This document shows positions 18,646-26,842 of a stretch of DNA of 35,005 nt, in pieces. Position 1 is the first letter of the stretch. Each line of letters opens with the position of its first letter. Origin of the DNA: Photorhabdus namnaonensis. Its GTDB lineage: Bacteria > Pseudomonadota > Gammaproteobacteria > Enterobacterales > Enterobacteriaceae. Position numbers and translations under genes: made by a program. The stretch is from assembly GCF_001684335.1 (NCBI RefSeq), contig NZ_LOIC01000055.1:1-35005 (forward strand), given 5' to 3'. A model generated the notes under the pieces. The model had not been told where the DNA came from. It ran no database searches and saw only the letters and a list, made by a program, of their open reading frames with translations.

Positions 18646-20004
18646 TTATGAAGCGGTGGCGAATGTCACACTCGCCAATATTGCCAAAACAGCGGCTAAC
18701 GCGGCGGTGCTTACCGCAGCAGCAGCGGCTAAAATTTCCACCAGTGCAATCAGCGCGGCAGCGACGGCAAGGGTGACAAAGATAACGACGGCAACTTCGG
18801 CAATAATCACCACCACTTCCAGCATCTCTTCACCTACTTTTTTCAATATTTGCATCCAGCTGATGTTTTTGAGCTCTTCCAGGGTGATGTCTGAACCCTG
18901 TTGCACCGTCTGCCAGCGGGCTTTTATCTCACTTTCAGTCCAGGTCACGATTTTTCCCGTTTGTTCACTGACCCAGGAAAACGCGTAGCTGACCTGATGG
19001 CTTATCGGGTCAATAATCTCTTCACACACCCACTTGCCGGCTTGATTGAACCAGGTACCAAACTGGGCAAGGAGTTCGCGGGTACTGTTACGGATATAAT
19101 CCAGTCCCTGTTCTGTCAGACCAGCCACCTCCTGCCCGAGGATTACCCAGTCTTCATAACTAGCTAAAAAAGACCACGGGGAGGTACTGACCAGCGGGAG
19201 TTTTTTGGTCAGCGGCTGCGGAATAGTCCCCGGCACACCCTCTGCGGGAGGAGCGGGTAAAGCTTCCTCATCAGGAGGAGAACCGGGTGGCAGCGGGGCC
19301 AGTGGTATCGGGTTTTTATAGTGTTGGGAACCGGGCTGATAAAGTTTTCGCCACGCTTCATCGTACTGTTTTTGCTCTTCTGTACGACTATCGCTGACTC
19401 GCATTACGCCAAAACGATCACGGGTAGCAATCTGGATATAATCTTTTTCTTGATCTCTACTTAGCTCATCCCCCGGAAATTTCACCTCAATCAACATTTT
19501 CAGATTATCAGGGTGCACAGAGCCATCAAAGTAGGTGGCGTTTCTACCCGGCCAGCGAAGAGCTTCCTCTTTAACCAGAATAATATCGGGTCGACGGATA
19601 CCAACAACCCCAAACTTTTCCGCATCGTCGGCAGAAGACTGGGCAAACGGATTGCTGGATTGCGGTAAATTATCGCCATAACGCTGTTTCGAAATTTGAC
19701 TGGTCGCCAGCATGGGCAGAGGAACGTCTTTAGCCGCTCTGATAGCAAACACCACTTCCGCTTTATAAGGCCACAGGAAATCATGTTTATACTCTTCCAC
19801 TTTGATTAATCCGCTCATGACAATCTGTTTAAGAAAGCGAATAGTGCCCTGTTTAGTGAAAATTATTGCCGGCAGACGCAGGGCGTATTCAGCTTTTCTT
19901 GCCAGATAACAGGGATCTTCATCGGCGGGAAAGACCCCTATTTCCATCGTGCAATTAATTGAGGTGACAGCCGGGCACATCTTACCGCTGTTGGATATTG
20001 CCAT
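18646..20004 (-). CDS. Type VI effector with VRR-NUC nuclease domain (TseV-like)
   Basis: Probable antibacterial DNA nuclease delivered by the VgrG encoded just upstream. In the 452-residue protein the PD-(D/E)xK core of the VRR-NUC fold is visible: D140 in RRPDIILV, E173-V174-K175 in LIEVKFPGD, and Q185/Q191 in the following helix (DQEKDYIQIATRD). The N-terminal ~100 residues contain CPAVTSINC but no recognisable PAAR repeat. A Pro-rich linker (about 232-265) leads to a helical part, and residues 395-450 form a very hydrophobic Ala/Val/Leu tail of two or three membrane helices. VRR-NUC effectors of Salmonella (TseV) act as structure-specific nucleases with DUF3396 immunity partners. The ATG lies 2 bp after the vgrG stop, so they are one operon. 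Confidence 0.83.
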   Translation of the reverse strand: MAISNSGKMCPAVTSINCTMEIGVFPADEDPCYLARKAEYALRLPAIIFTKQGTIRFLKQIVMSGLIKVEEYKHDFLWPYKAEVVFAIRAAKDVPLPMLATSQISKQRYGDNLPQSSNPFAQSSADDAEKFGVVGIRRPDIILVKEEALRWPGRNATYFDGSVHPDNLKMLIEVKFPGDELSRDQEKDYIQIATRDRFGVMRVSDSRTEEQKQYDEAWRKLYQPGSQHYKNPIPLAPLPPGSPPDEEALPAPPAEGVPGTIPQPLTKKLPLVSTSPWSFLASYEDWVILGQEVAGLTEQGLDYIRNSTRELLAQFGTWFNQAGKWVCEEIIDPISHQVSYAFSWVSEQTGKIVTWTESEIKARWQTVQQGSDITLEELKNISWMQILKKVGEEMLEVVVIIAEVAVVIFVTLAVAAALIALVEILAAAAAVSTAALAAVLAILASVTFATAS

Positions 20005-20006
20005 AC

Positions 20007-22124
20007 TTATTTCTCCATAAATTCCATAACATGCTCTAGCGGCGTGTTATCACTGATCTCGTATAAGGTTTGCTTCGGTTTCGGTGGGGTGGTTTCTGGT
20101 GAACTCAGTTGCAGATTTTCTTCGGCCTCACTCCGTACAGTCATCGTTCTGCCCAGCGCATCGGTTTTACCGGAAAGGGTCTGACCGCCAGCGGTGGTAA
20201 TGGTGTAGCGGGTATGCGCCAGGGGTTTACCGCTCTGTTCACTGAGCAGGGTATAGCGTGCGGAGTAGTCAAACAGTGCGTCAGCGGATTTTCTTCCTGT
20301 CACATGGTCGGTCATGGTGATGCTGACCCCTTCGATACGGATATTCCCCATCGGATCAATGACTATCTGTCCGCCCGCGTTCCCAATAATGATTTGCCCG
20401 CTTTCCGAGTGCACCGTGAGATGTTTACCCACGGTAATTTGCTGGTTATCTTCAATGTTTAATTGATGGCTTTTACCAACGGAAATGACTTGCTGGCCTT
20501 TAATGGTCACGGTTTGATTTTGACCGACGTCAAGCGTCTGGCAGCCCTGAACGGTTTCATCATCATCGTTTTTAATGATCGCCGCGCGGTTATGCGCCAC
20601 GTCTGTTTGCTGGTCATGGCCTATGTGCATGGTTTTATCCCAGAGGATCTGCGTTTTCATATTCCGTTGAGCATGAATAAACACTTCCTCGCTGCCTCTT
20701 TCATCCTCAAAACGCAGTTCATTAAATCCCTGTCCTCCACGAGTTCGGGTTTTAAAGGTGGTACGGGTTTTCTCCAGCGGTAAATCAAGCGGCGGACGAT
20801 TGAGGCCATTGTAAGTACACCCCGTCACAATCGGGCGGTCGATATCGCCGTTGAGATAGCTGACGATCACCTCCTGCCCGACGCGCGGTATCGCCATAAA
20901 ACCGAAACCGTTGCCGTTCCAGCCCTGGGCCACCCGTACCCAGCAAGACGCGAGGTCGTCCGCTTTATCGTAACGGTTCCAGTGGAAATGAATCCGTATC
21001 GCGCCGTGTTCGTTCACATAAATCTCTTCGCTTCCCGGCCCGACCACCGTGGCGACTTCATCACCGTCCGCCAGCGGTTTGTAGCGGTAAGGGGGTCGCC
21101 AGTCCTGTCGCCCGGGAATAAAGGCGACCTCGTTGGTCAGGGTGGTCCCTTCGCCGCCGTCGTTTGACGCGATAGGTTGCTGCCCATAATGCGTGACAGA
21201 CAGCACCTGCCAGCGGTCGTTCATGGCCTCTATGGGATGGGATTGCAGGGTAAAAATTTTGCCCGGACGAAGCAGGATACAGTTGGTTTTGGCGGTACCG
21301 ACTTTGCTGTAGTTTTGTAACTGTTCCAGCCGCAGTTGGGTAAACGGTTTTCCTTCCGCGTCCCACTGGAAACGGCCGTAACTTTCAAACACCGAATGGT
21401 GTCCGCTATCGTCGGTGGTCTCCCGGTGTTCAAGTGCGTAGTTGGGGTTAAGAAAGTTACGATCTTTCTGGACAGTGCCGTTCGAACACAGGTATTCGCC
21501 ATAGCTCCACTGGTATGCGGTGGTGTCTGTCTCGTCCGTTTCAGGGTGCGTATTGTAAGTCAGATCGATACCCGCCCGCATGCCCAGATAGCAATCACAG
21601 AACAACAGCTGTTTTTCATCAAACCAGAAGACAATGCCCTCTTCCGCCGCCAGCCGGCACCAAAAATCATAGGCGGATTCGCGTTTTTGCGTGGTGTATT
21701 CCCGTTCGACATGGCGTTTATAAAGCGTACCGCGGGTAAATAAAATACGATGCTCTTTCAGCAGGATCGCTAAGATTTCTGGTACCGACTGTCGATGGAA
21801 AATACGGCTGTCCTGATTGAGCGTCATCAGCCACATTGTGGGGCGGACAGTGAAAATATAAACAGTGCGACGGCCATCGGTATTATCCTGTTCAACCCCG
21901 GTGATTAAACCATTAATGGTCCGTTCGGTGACGCCATTGCGGGTAATGGTCAGTGACGCGCAGTCCCCCAGTTGTTCATTCAGGGGAATGTCATCACGTG
22001 AGCTCACCACTTTTATCGTCAGGCGATAAAGCTGTGACAGCGCTTCCTGTAAAGTAAATTGCGAGACCTGAAAGGTGGTTTGGGGCAGTGCGCCAATTCG
22101 GCAGGTGAAAACTAATCCATCCAT
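20007..22124 (-). CDS. vgrG: Type VI secretion spike protein VgrG (TssI)
   Basis: Trimeric puncturing tip of the type VI apparatus. The 705-residue protein shows the gp27-like base (about 1-370), then the gp5-like OB fold (ATVVGPGSEEIYVNEHGAIR, HFHWNR, SCWVRVAQGWNGNGFGF, PRVGQEVIV, GDIDRPIVTG), the FNELRFEDERGSEEVFIHAQ block and the beta-helix needle with repeated QT/VG-x-NQ motifs (about 490-590). The last ~110 residues (YTLLSEQSGKPLAHTRYTI, TDALGRT) resemble the transthyretin-like tail that some VgrGs use to carry effectors. It is followed without gap by the VRR-NUC effector, so the tail probably loads that cargo. No other tss genes lie in the window; the secretion machine must be encoded elsewhere. 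Confidence 0.96.
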   Translation of the reverse strand: MDGLVFTCRIGALPQTTFQVSQFTLQEALSQLYRLTIKVVSSRDDIPLNEQLGDCASLTITRNGVTERTINGLITGVEQDNTDGRRTVYIFTVRPTMWLMTLNQDSRIFHRQSVPEILAILLKEHRILFTRGTLYKRHVEREYTTQKRESAYDFWCRLAAEEGIVFWFDEKQLLFCDCYLGMRAGIDLTYNTHPETDETDTTAYQWSYGEYLCSNGTVQKDRNFLNPNYALEHRETTDDSGHHSVFESYGRFQWDAEGKPFTQLRLEQLQNYSKVGTAKTNCILLRPGKIFTLQSHPIEAMNDRWQVLSVTHYGQQPIASNDGGEGTTLTNEVAFIPGRQDWRPPYRYKPLADGDEVATVVGPGSEEIYVNEHGAIRIHFHWNRYDKADDLASCWVRVAQGWNGNGFGFMAIPRVGQEVIVSYLNGDIDRPIVTGCTYNGLNRPPLDLPLEKTRTTFKTRTRGGQGFNELRFEDERGSEEVFIHAQRNMKTQILWDKTMHIGHDQQTDVAHNRAAIIKNDDDETVQGCQTLDVGQNQTVTIKGQQVISVGKSHQLNIEDNQQITVGKHLTVHSESGQIIIGNAGGQIVIDPMGNIRIEGVSITMTDHVTGRKSADALFDYSARYTLLSEQSGKPLAHTRYTITTAGGQTLSGKTDALGRTMTVRSEAEENLQLSSPETTPPKPKQTLYEISDNTPLEHVMEFMEK

Positions 22125-22428
22125 ATTTGAAACCTTACATAACTGAACCGTTATCCTGAGATGGGGATAACGCAGGAAGCCATTAAACGAGCCATGACAG
22201 GCGGCTCTTTTAAATAGCGCCGGTCTGTTACCGCGGTAAAAAAACGACAGCGTAAAATAGCCATCATTTAATACGTGGCGTTAGAGAGAACAACAGACCG
22301 CGTCCAGCTAAGTAGGATGGAGTGGAGACAAATAACAGAGCATTTCGCTCTCTCAATATTATGACCCCAAGCTCACGATATTTATCAGATGAATATGAAG
22401 AGAATGTGATTAATGTCACGAAAAATGG

Positions 22429-22596
22429 CTAATTAATCGCCATCAATTCCGATTTTTCATATTGAATTCTTTGATTAATAAATCGCTCAATAGCTCCTTT
22501 TTCAATCGAAAAATTTAACCTGTCATGGGTCGTCACTCCCAATAACAGGCAATAAATCTCTGCGGGTTTATTTTCAATGCTGGCTTTTTGCGACAT
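22429..22596 (-). CDS. Small hypothetical protein, possibly a gene remnant
   Basis: 55 codons from ATG (MSQKASIENKPAEIYCLLLG and on to a C-terminus ending LMAIN). The composition is protein-like, with a charged helical second half (IEKGAIERFINQRIQYEKSE). The frame is also open upstream through the 32-bp repeat, so it may be the tail of a longer lost gene. No family recognised. Confidence 0.3.
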   Translation of the reverse strand: MSQKASIENKPAEIYCLLLGVTTHDRLNFSIEKGAIERFINQRIQYEKSELMAIN

Positions 22597-22602
22597 CCTC
22601 TC

Positions 22603-22634
22603 ACTGGGCAAGGGTTTACGGCGGTTTTTGCTAA
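22603..22634. repeat. 32-bp dispersed repeat, copy 2
   Basis: Matches 57-88 at 29 of 32 positions, in the same orientation. Here it lies at the 5' end of the small open frame at 22429-22596, on the boundary between the type VI and bufferin modules. Confidence 0.6.
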
Positions 22635-22831
22635 AAAAAGACTATTTATTGTACAGATCAATATCTAATTCACAAAAATAAACCATTAAGAATCAACTAA
22701 CTATAAAAAAATCATTTTTTTATCATATTCACTGTAAGAAATTAATGTGTAGTGCGACTAATTGAGTGAAGCAAATGCTTGTTTCAGCAAAGCAGTATTC
22801 ACTTTCGACACAAATATAAAAGGAACGTCCT

Positions 22832-23125
22832 ATGACTAAGCAAACGACAAAAGCATTACTGGCCCTGGCTTTAGGCAGCGTATTTATTACGGGAAGCACT
22901 TTAGCAATGGCGGATTCCGGCAGCAAAATGGAGAAATGCTATGGCGTTTCTCTGAAAGGGAAAAATGACTGTAAAGCAGGAGCAGGCACCACCTGTGCTG
23001 GTACCTCAAAAAAGGATTATCAGGGTAATGCCTGGAAAATGGTACCGGCGGGTTCTTGCGTAAAAATGAAGTCTCCAACCTCTCCGACCGGTTTTGGTCA
23101 ACTAGACGCGTTTAAAGAAGTGTAA
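22832..23125 (+). CDS. bufA1: Bufferin precursor peptide (DUF2282, BufA1-like)
   Basis: Exported precursor of a ribosomally made, post-translationally modified peptide. 97 residues: a Sec signal peptide (1-27, cleavage after ALA-type site TLAMA), then a Cys-containing core with C36, C47, C55 and C76 in [25 protein letters not shown] and PAGSCVKM. This is the DUF2282 pattern. In bufferins described from Caulobacter, cysteines are converted to thiooxazole-type groups that bind copper, protecting against copper stress. The next gene encodes the modifying enzyme. AAGGA precedes the ATG. The copper role here is inferred from the family. Confidence 0.88.
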   Translation: MTKQTTKALLALALGSVFITGSTLAMADSGSKMEKCYGVSLKGKNDCKAGAGTTCAGTSKKDYQGNAWKMVPAGSCVKMKSPTSPTGFGQLDAFKEV

Positions 23126-23152
23126 TTCCGGCATCAGACAGGAGCTCATACG

Positions 23153-24076
23153 ATGACAATTTCTTTACCCTCACACAGCGTCTCTCGTGATGCTCCTGAC
23201 TGTCTCATGCTAAATAGGCTCCCGGCCAGAACAGGGATTGGGTTAAAGCCGGAGCATTTTCGCGCTATCCTGCGCGATAAACCCGACATTGGTTTTTTTG
23301 AAATTCACGCGGAAAATTATCTGGTCGCGGGTGGTCCGTTTCACCAGGCATTGACCGCCATTCGCCAAGATTATCCGCTCTCTATTCATGGAGTGGGCCT
23401 GTCCATCGGAGGAGAAAATCCTCTGAATCAGACCCATTTACAACGTGTCGCCGCGCTGGTTGAACGCTACCAGCCGGCCGTTTTTTCTGAACACCTTGCC
23501 TGGTCGACGCACAACGATCTATTTCTCAATGATCTGCTGCCGCTGCCTTATACCGACGTCACGCTGACGCGGGTCTGCGAACACATCGATCAGGTACAGA
23601 ATGCACTGCGTCGCCCCATTCTGCTGGAAAACCCGTCCACCTACATCGAGTTCAGCTCCTCAACCATGAGCGAGACTGACTTTATTTCCGAGGTGATACG
23701 CCGCACCGGATGCGGACTACTGCTGGACGTGAACAATCTCTATATCAGTGGCGTCAACCATAATCGCTGCCCACGGCAGATGCTATTCGAGCTGCCACTT
23801 CACCGTGTCGGTGAAATTCATCTGGCGGGCTATACGGAAAGCCGCGATGGAGCAAACGACCTGCTGCTGATTGATTCACACAACAGTCATGTGACCGAGC
23901 CTGTCTGGGATCTCTATAACAAGACCCTGCATGAAACAGGGCCGATCGCCACCCTTATCGAATGGGACAGCAATATTCCACCATTAGACGTGTTGCTGAA
24001 TGAAGCCAACCATGCCCAGCGTTACATTACGGAGAGCACGAAAAATGCAACAACAACTGTATCAAGCCCTTCTTGA
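23153..24076 (+). CDS. bufB1: MNIO-family oxidative RiPP enzyme (DUF692, BufB1-like)
   Basis: Multinuclear non-heme iron oxidase that modifies cysteines of the precursor, related to MbnB of methanobactin synthesis. In this 307-residue protein the TIM-barrel metal ligands are all visible: [10 protein letters not shown] (E50, H52, E54), [12 protein letters not shown] (H79), FSEHLAW (E113, H114), LLENPSTY (E159, N160), LLLDVNN (D192, N194), EIHLAGY (H223), DSHNSHV (D241, H243, H246) and LIEWDSNIP (E270). AGGAG lies upstream. It follows the precursor by 27 bp and overlaps the partner gene by 32 bp, so translation is probably coupled. Confidence 0.92.
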   Translation: MTISLPSHSVSRDAPDCLMLNRLPARTGIGLKPEHFRAILRDKPDIGFFEIHAENYLVAGGPFHQALTAIRQDYPLSIHGVGLSIGGENPLNQTHLQRVAALVERYQPAVFSEHLAWSTHNDLFLNDLLPLPYTDVTLTRVCEHIDQVQNALRRPILLENPSTYIEFSSSTMSETDFISEVIRRTGCGLLLDVNNLYISGVNHNRCPRQMLFELPLHRVGEIHLAGYTESRDGANDLLLIDSHNSHVTEPVWDLYNKTLHETGPIATLIEWDSNIPPLDVLLNEANHAQRYITESTKNATTTVSSPS

Positions 24077-24794
24077 CCCCGACCTCATAGTGCCAGAAGG
24101 GCTGACAGCCTGGAACGGTAGCGATCCAGCGGTACGTTTTGCGGTTTATCGTAATAATGTCATAACGTCGCTGATTGACGCACTGGCCGAAAACTGCCCC
24201 GTCCTTGTCGCCCAGCTCGGAGAGTGCTTTTTCCGTGCGATGGCGGCGGAATTTATACGTCAACAACCGCCTTCTTCTCCTGTTTTGGCAGGCTATGGCG
24301 CGCAATTGCCGGACTGGATTGCGACGTTTCAGCCGTTGGCCGACTGGCCCTGGCTGAGCGATCTCACCCGGCTGGAAATGTTGTTTATTGAATCACTGCA
24401 CGCGGCGGACCCTACCGTACAAACGACAGAAGCGGCCCCTGTTGACGATCCCTCACAGTTGCGGATGGTTCTCCATCCCTCTGTACGGATTTTCAGTTCA
24501 GATTATGCCGTTTTCAACCTGTGGGCCTCACACCAACAAAGTGAAAACGAGATGGTACTGGACCCATTCCAGCCGGAACATATGCTACTGTGCCGCGTTG
24601 ACGACGACGTGCGAATAATGTTGCTCAGCCGTGCGGAAATACAGTTTGTTGCCATGCTCCAGTCTGGTCGGTGTCTTACCGAAGCCCTGGAGATTGCCGC
24701 CGGGGAAGATACAACTTTTGAGCCTCAGCCGGTTTTACAACGCATGCGGCATTACGAACTGATCCTTTCTCTATATAGCAACACGGAGCGCTAA
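24045..24794 (+). CDS. bufC1: DUF2063 partner protein of the MNIO enzyme (BufC1-like)
   Basis: Partner that presents the precursor peptide to the DUF692 enzyme. The N-terminal DUF2063 domain (about 1-100) shows [40 protein letters not shown] and [12 protein letters not shown]; the C-terminal part is the recognition-like domain common in MbnC/HvfC-type proteins. I chose the ATG at 24045 (GGAGAG upstream), giving 249 residues; an in-frame ATG 15 codons earlier lies deep inside bufB1 with no ribosome binding site. It ends one base before the DoxX gene. Confidence 0.88.
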   Translation: MQQQLYQALLDPDLIVPEGLTAWNGSDPAVRFAVYRNNVITSLIDALAENCPVLVAQLGECFFRAMAAEFIRQQPPSSPVLAGYGAQLPDWIATFQPLADWPWLSDLTRLEMLFIESLHAADPTVQTTEAAPVDDPSQLRMVLHPSVRIFSSDYAVFNLWASHQQSENEMVLDPFQPEHMLLCRVDDDVRIMLLSRAEIQFVAMLQSGRCLTEALEIAAGEDTTFEPQPVLQRMRHYELILSLYSNTER

Positions 24795-24795
24795 G

Positions 24796-25275
24796 ATGGC
24801 ATTACTCAAAACATTAGTGTTAAAAGGGCAACACATTGCGCAGGAAAGTGTTATCCCCCTTCTGGCACGCATTAGCCTTGCCGCAACATTCTGGCTGTCG
24901 GGCCAAAGCAAAGTGGTGGGATTAAACATAGATATTCTGGAGACACGCACACCCTGGCAATTAGGGATTCCGCACGTTACCGACAGCTCCGTGTCGCTCT
25001 TTACCAACGAGTACCAGCTTCCTCTGCTACCACCCGATGTTGCCGCTGTCATGGCGGCGACCGCAGAACACTTATTTCCGCTGCTGCTGATTGTCGGATT
25101 AGCGACACGCTTCTCCGCGCTAGCATTAATGGTGATGACGATGGTGATTCAGATATTTGTTTATCCAGATGCCTGGCCTGTTCACGCTACCTGGCTGACG
25201 GCTCAGTTGTATCTGGTGACGTATGGCGGCGGGAGGTTTTCGCTTGATCGCCTGATTTACCGCCATCGTACCTGA
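24796..25275 (+). CDS. bufD1: DoxX-family membrane protein (BufD1-like)
   Basis: 159-residue inner-membrane protein with four membrane helices. The DoxX signature is LLARISLAATFWLSGQSKV, followed by the ALMVMTMVIQIFVYPDAW and YGGGRFSLDRLI blocks. DoxX proteins regularly accompany DUF2282/DUF692/DUF2063 operons, but their job there is not established. Last gene of the operon, 15 bp from the convergent anti-sigma gene; no hairpin is seen in that gap. Confidence 0.88.
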   Translation: MALLKTLVLKGQHIAQESVIPLLARISLAATFWLSGQSKVVGLNIDILETRTPWQLGIPHVTDSSVSLFTNEYQLPLLPPDVAAVMAATAEHLFPLLLIVGLATRFSALALMVMTMVIQIFVYPDAWPVHATWLTAQLYLVTYGGGRFSLDRLIYRHRT

Positions 25276-25290
25276 TTCCCCCTCCCTACG

Positions 25291-25485
25291 TTACTTTATT
25301 TTGATTCTCGTTTCGCCACGAGCGAATGCGGAAGTGATAGTGCGCAGGTCGGCAAGCTGTTGTCTGACGTTTCGGCACCCACCGCATATTCGCAAATGCA
25401 GCATTAGCTGAACATGTTGGGAAAGCACGATTTTTTCATCCAGCGCCTGAGACATCAGGCGCGTAGCTTGATAACAACTAAGCAT
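25291..25485 (-). CDS. Small zinc-finger anti-sigma factor
   Basis: 64 residues with the HxxxCxxC zinc-binding anti-sigma (ZAS) motif H30-x3-C34-x2-C37 (LMLHLRICGGCRNV). There is no membrane segment, so it would be a cytoplasmic, possibly redox- or metal-sensitive switch. The ATG at 25485 has AGGAGGG seven bases upstream; the longer frame to 25545 lies inside the sigma gene. It overlaps the sigma gene by 8 bp. A similar pair (RpoE and MseR) sits beside a DUF2282/DUF692/DUF2063/DoxX cluster in Neisseria, which supports control of the bufferin genes. Confidence 0.8.
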   Translation of the reverse strand: MLSCYQATRLMSQALDEKIVLSQHVQLMLHLRICGGCRNVRQQLADLRTITSAFARGETRIKIK

Positions 25486-26068
25486 ATTTACCCTCCTGGG
25501 AAAACCAACGTTGTGACAAACATTCGCGTAAACGCATACGCGCACGCCAGAGCATCACATTCAGGTTGCTGACAGAAAGCGCCATTTCCTGACAAATCTC
25601 CTGAGTCTCAAGACCAATAAATTCGCGCATCATAAATGCCCGGGCGTTTTGCGTTGGCAACTGAGTCAGACAAAGCTCAAAAACCGTCCAGAATTGTTCC
25701 TGCTCGGCCGCCTCATCCGGTAAATGCCAGCACTGAGGATGCTCGTTTCGCGGCCAGTGACCAGATTCATCAAACAGCGCTTCGAAATTTTGCTCATCAA
25801 CATCATCAGTCAATTGCACGTTGCTGTGCCGATAACGCATACGCAAAGCGTCCGAGATTTTGTTGCGCAGGATCGTAAACACCCAACTCTTCCAGGCGGC
25901 TCGCCCGGCAAAAGAAGCGGCATTCTTCATCGCCCCTTCCAGCGCCTCTTGGACAACATCTTCCGCCTGATGAAAATCATTCAACTGCAAGCTGGCAAAC
26001 TGCAACATCTGTTTATGCAGCGTAGAAAAAAACTGCGGATCCCGCAGCAGATTACTGATATCGGACAT
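25478..26068 (-). CDS. ECF RNA polymerase sigma factor
   Basis: 196-residue sigma-70 family member of the extracytoplasmic function type. Region 2 is seen at about 27-73 (DFHQAEDVVQEALEGAM, AAWKSWVFTILRNKISDALR). Region 4 is at about 135-185 (RAFMMREFIGLETQEICQEM, ALSVSNLNVMLWRARMRLRE). No region 1 or 3. It is co-transcribed with the zinc-finger anti-sigma and convergent with the bufferin operon, its most likely target. The first stretch after ATG reads MSDISNLLRDPQFF. Target promoters could not be proved from this window. Confidence 0.9.
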   Translation of the reverse strand: MSDISNLLRDPQFFSTLHKQMLQFASLQLNDFHQAEDVVQEALEGAMKNAASFAGRAAWKSWVFTILRNKISDALRMRYRHSNVQLTDDVDEQNFEALFDESGHWPRNEHPQCWHLPDEAAEQEQFWTVFELCLTQLPTQNARAFMMREFIGLETQEICQEMALSVSNLNVMLWRARMRLRECLSQRWFSQEGKYA

Positions 26069-26187
26069 CGTGGTTTCTATCTCAACAGGATTGTTCGGGA
26101 TAACCGGGTATTACGAAACACTATTTTGGTGGAATCGCTTAAATTCACTCACATGACTTAGGGACCGCTTGGGGAACGAACGTAATT

Positions 26188-26511
26188 TTAAATTAAATCT
26201 GTTTTTTGTACAGCAGGAGAAGAACCTTTTCCCCAGATACGCCTGTTTTTTTGTTCAACCTCAGTGGCTCCATTTACGCACAGTTCATAGGCTTTCTCAT
26301 CCTCACGTTTACCAACAACAATAACCTATATCACGATTTCTTCATCAATCACTTGATAAATCAACCGAAAACCAGATGTGCGTAACTTTATTTTAAAACA
26401 ACCTGCCAGATTACCGTTTAAACGAACAGTTTTTGCGAACCTAATGGTTTTTCCATTTTCATTAAACTGATACTTAAGTTTTCTCGTTTTTCCTCTATTT
26501 GATTTATTTTA
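26188..26511 (-). pseudogene. Broken RelE/StbE-family toxin gene
   Basis: On the minus strand an open piece carries the RelE core LNGNLAGCFKIKLRTSGFRL and IYQVIDEEIVI, then an in-frame TAG where the family has an aromatic residue, and continues VIVVGKREDEKAYEL to a stop at 26188. The C-terminal ~30 residues after AYEL are extra. The N-terminal helices (MxYxLxFxxxAxKEWxKL) are missing; the upstream part overlaps the decayed gene at 26418-26710. No antitoxin gene was found next to it. Internal stop plus missing start make it a pseudogene. Confidence 0.72.
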
Positions 26512-26710
26512 GGTTTAAAACCAAAAAGGATAATAGATATGCTAATAGTATTAAAATCAAAACCAATTTATTTAATGGTTTTAATACTGCTAAATGTTTT
26601 TATTCTTTTTTCGCTGTAATTGGTTAACCTAAAAGTCTATCAGCTTTTCTTACTACTGTTTTATCACTTTCAGATAACGCATTTAAATAAGTAGAGTTTT
26701 ATATAACCAT
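26418..26710 (-). pseudogene. Decayed small gene, right copy of an inverted pair
   Basis: From an ATG at 26710, broken frames read STYLNALSESDKTVVRKADR, PITAKKE, KHLAVLKPLNKL, GFDFNTIS and GFKPKINQIEEKRENLSISL, ending at TAA 26418. It is homologous to 16977-17279 on the opposite strand (see that entry). Its ATG lies 133 bp from the terminator hairpin after yiiM, against 125 bp between hairpin and ATG on the left. Function unknown. Confidence 0.55.
26453..26620 (-). repeat. Inverted repeat flanking the island, right copy
   Basis: Reverse complement of the segment at 17090-17252, with small gaps. Best conserved part: 26456-26491 against 17212-17247. Confidence 0.7.
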
Positions 26711-26842
26711 TTGTTTTTAAATGGTATAAAAAAGATAGTCCATATGATTTAACCTGATAAATCGGACTTAGAAAAGTCAATAAAAAGCACTAAATCGTAA
26801 GGTTAATAAAGGAATAAAAACAACGTTAAAAACCAGCAATCT

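Larger units (their letters stand above)
22125..22831. other. Intergenic region between vgrG and the bufferin operon
   Basis: About 700 bp that should contain the vgrG promoter (minus) and the precursor-gene promoter (plus). It holds one small open frame (22429-22596, minus) and the second copy of the 32-bp repeat (22603-22634). The part next to the precursor gene (22640-22831) is AT-rich. At 22734-22759 GTAAGA and CGACT lie 15 bp apart, a weak ECF-type promoter candidate; I could not find the same pair before the sigma gene. Confidence 0.45.

Noticed and set aside
21336-21743. 135-codon frame antisense to vgrG
   Set aside because: Shadow frame typical of GC-richer coding DNA; VgrG motifs are on the other strand.
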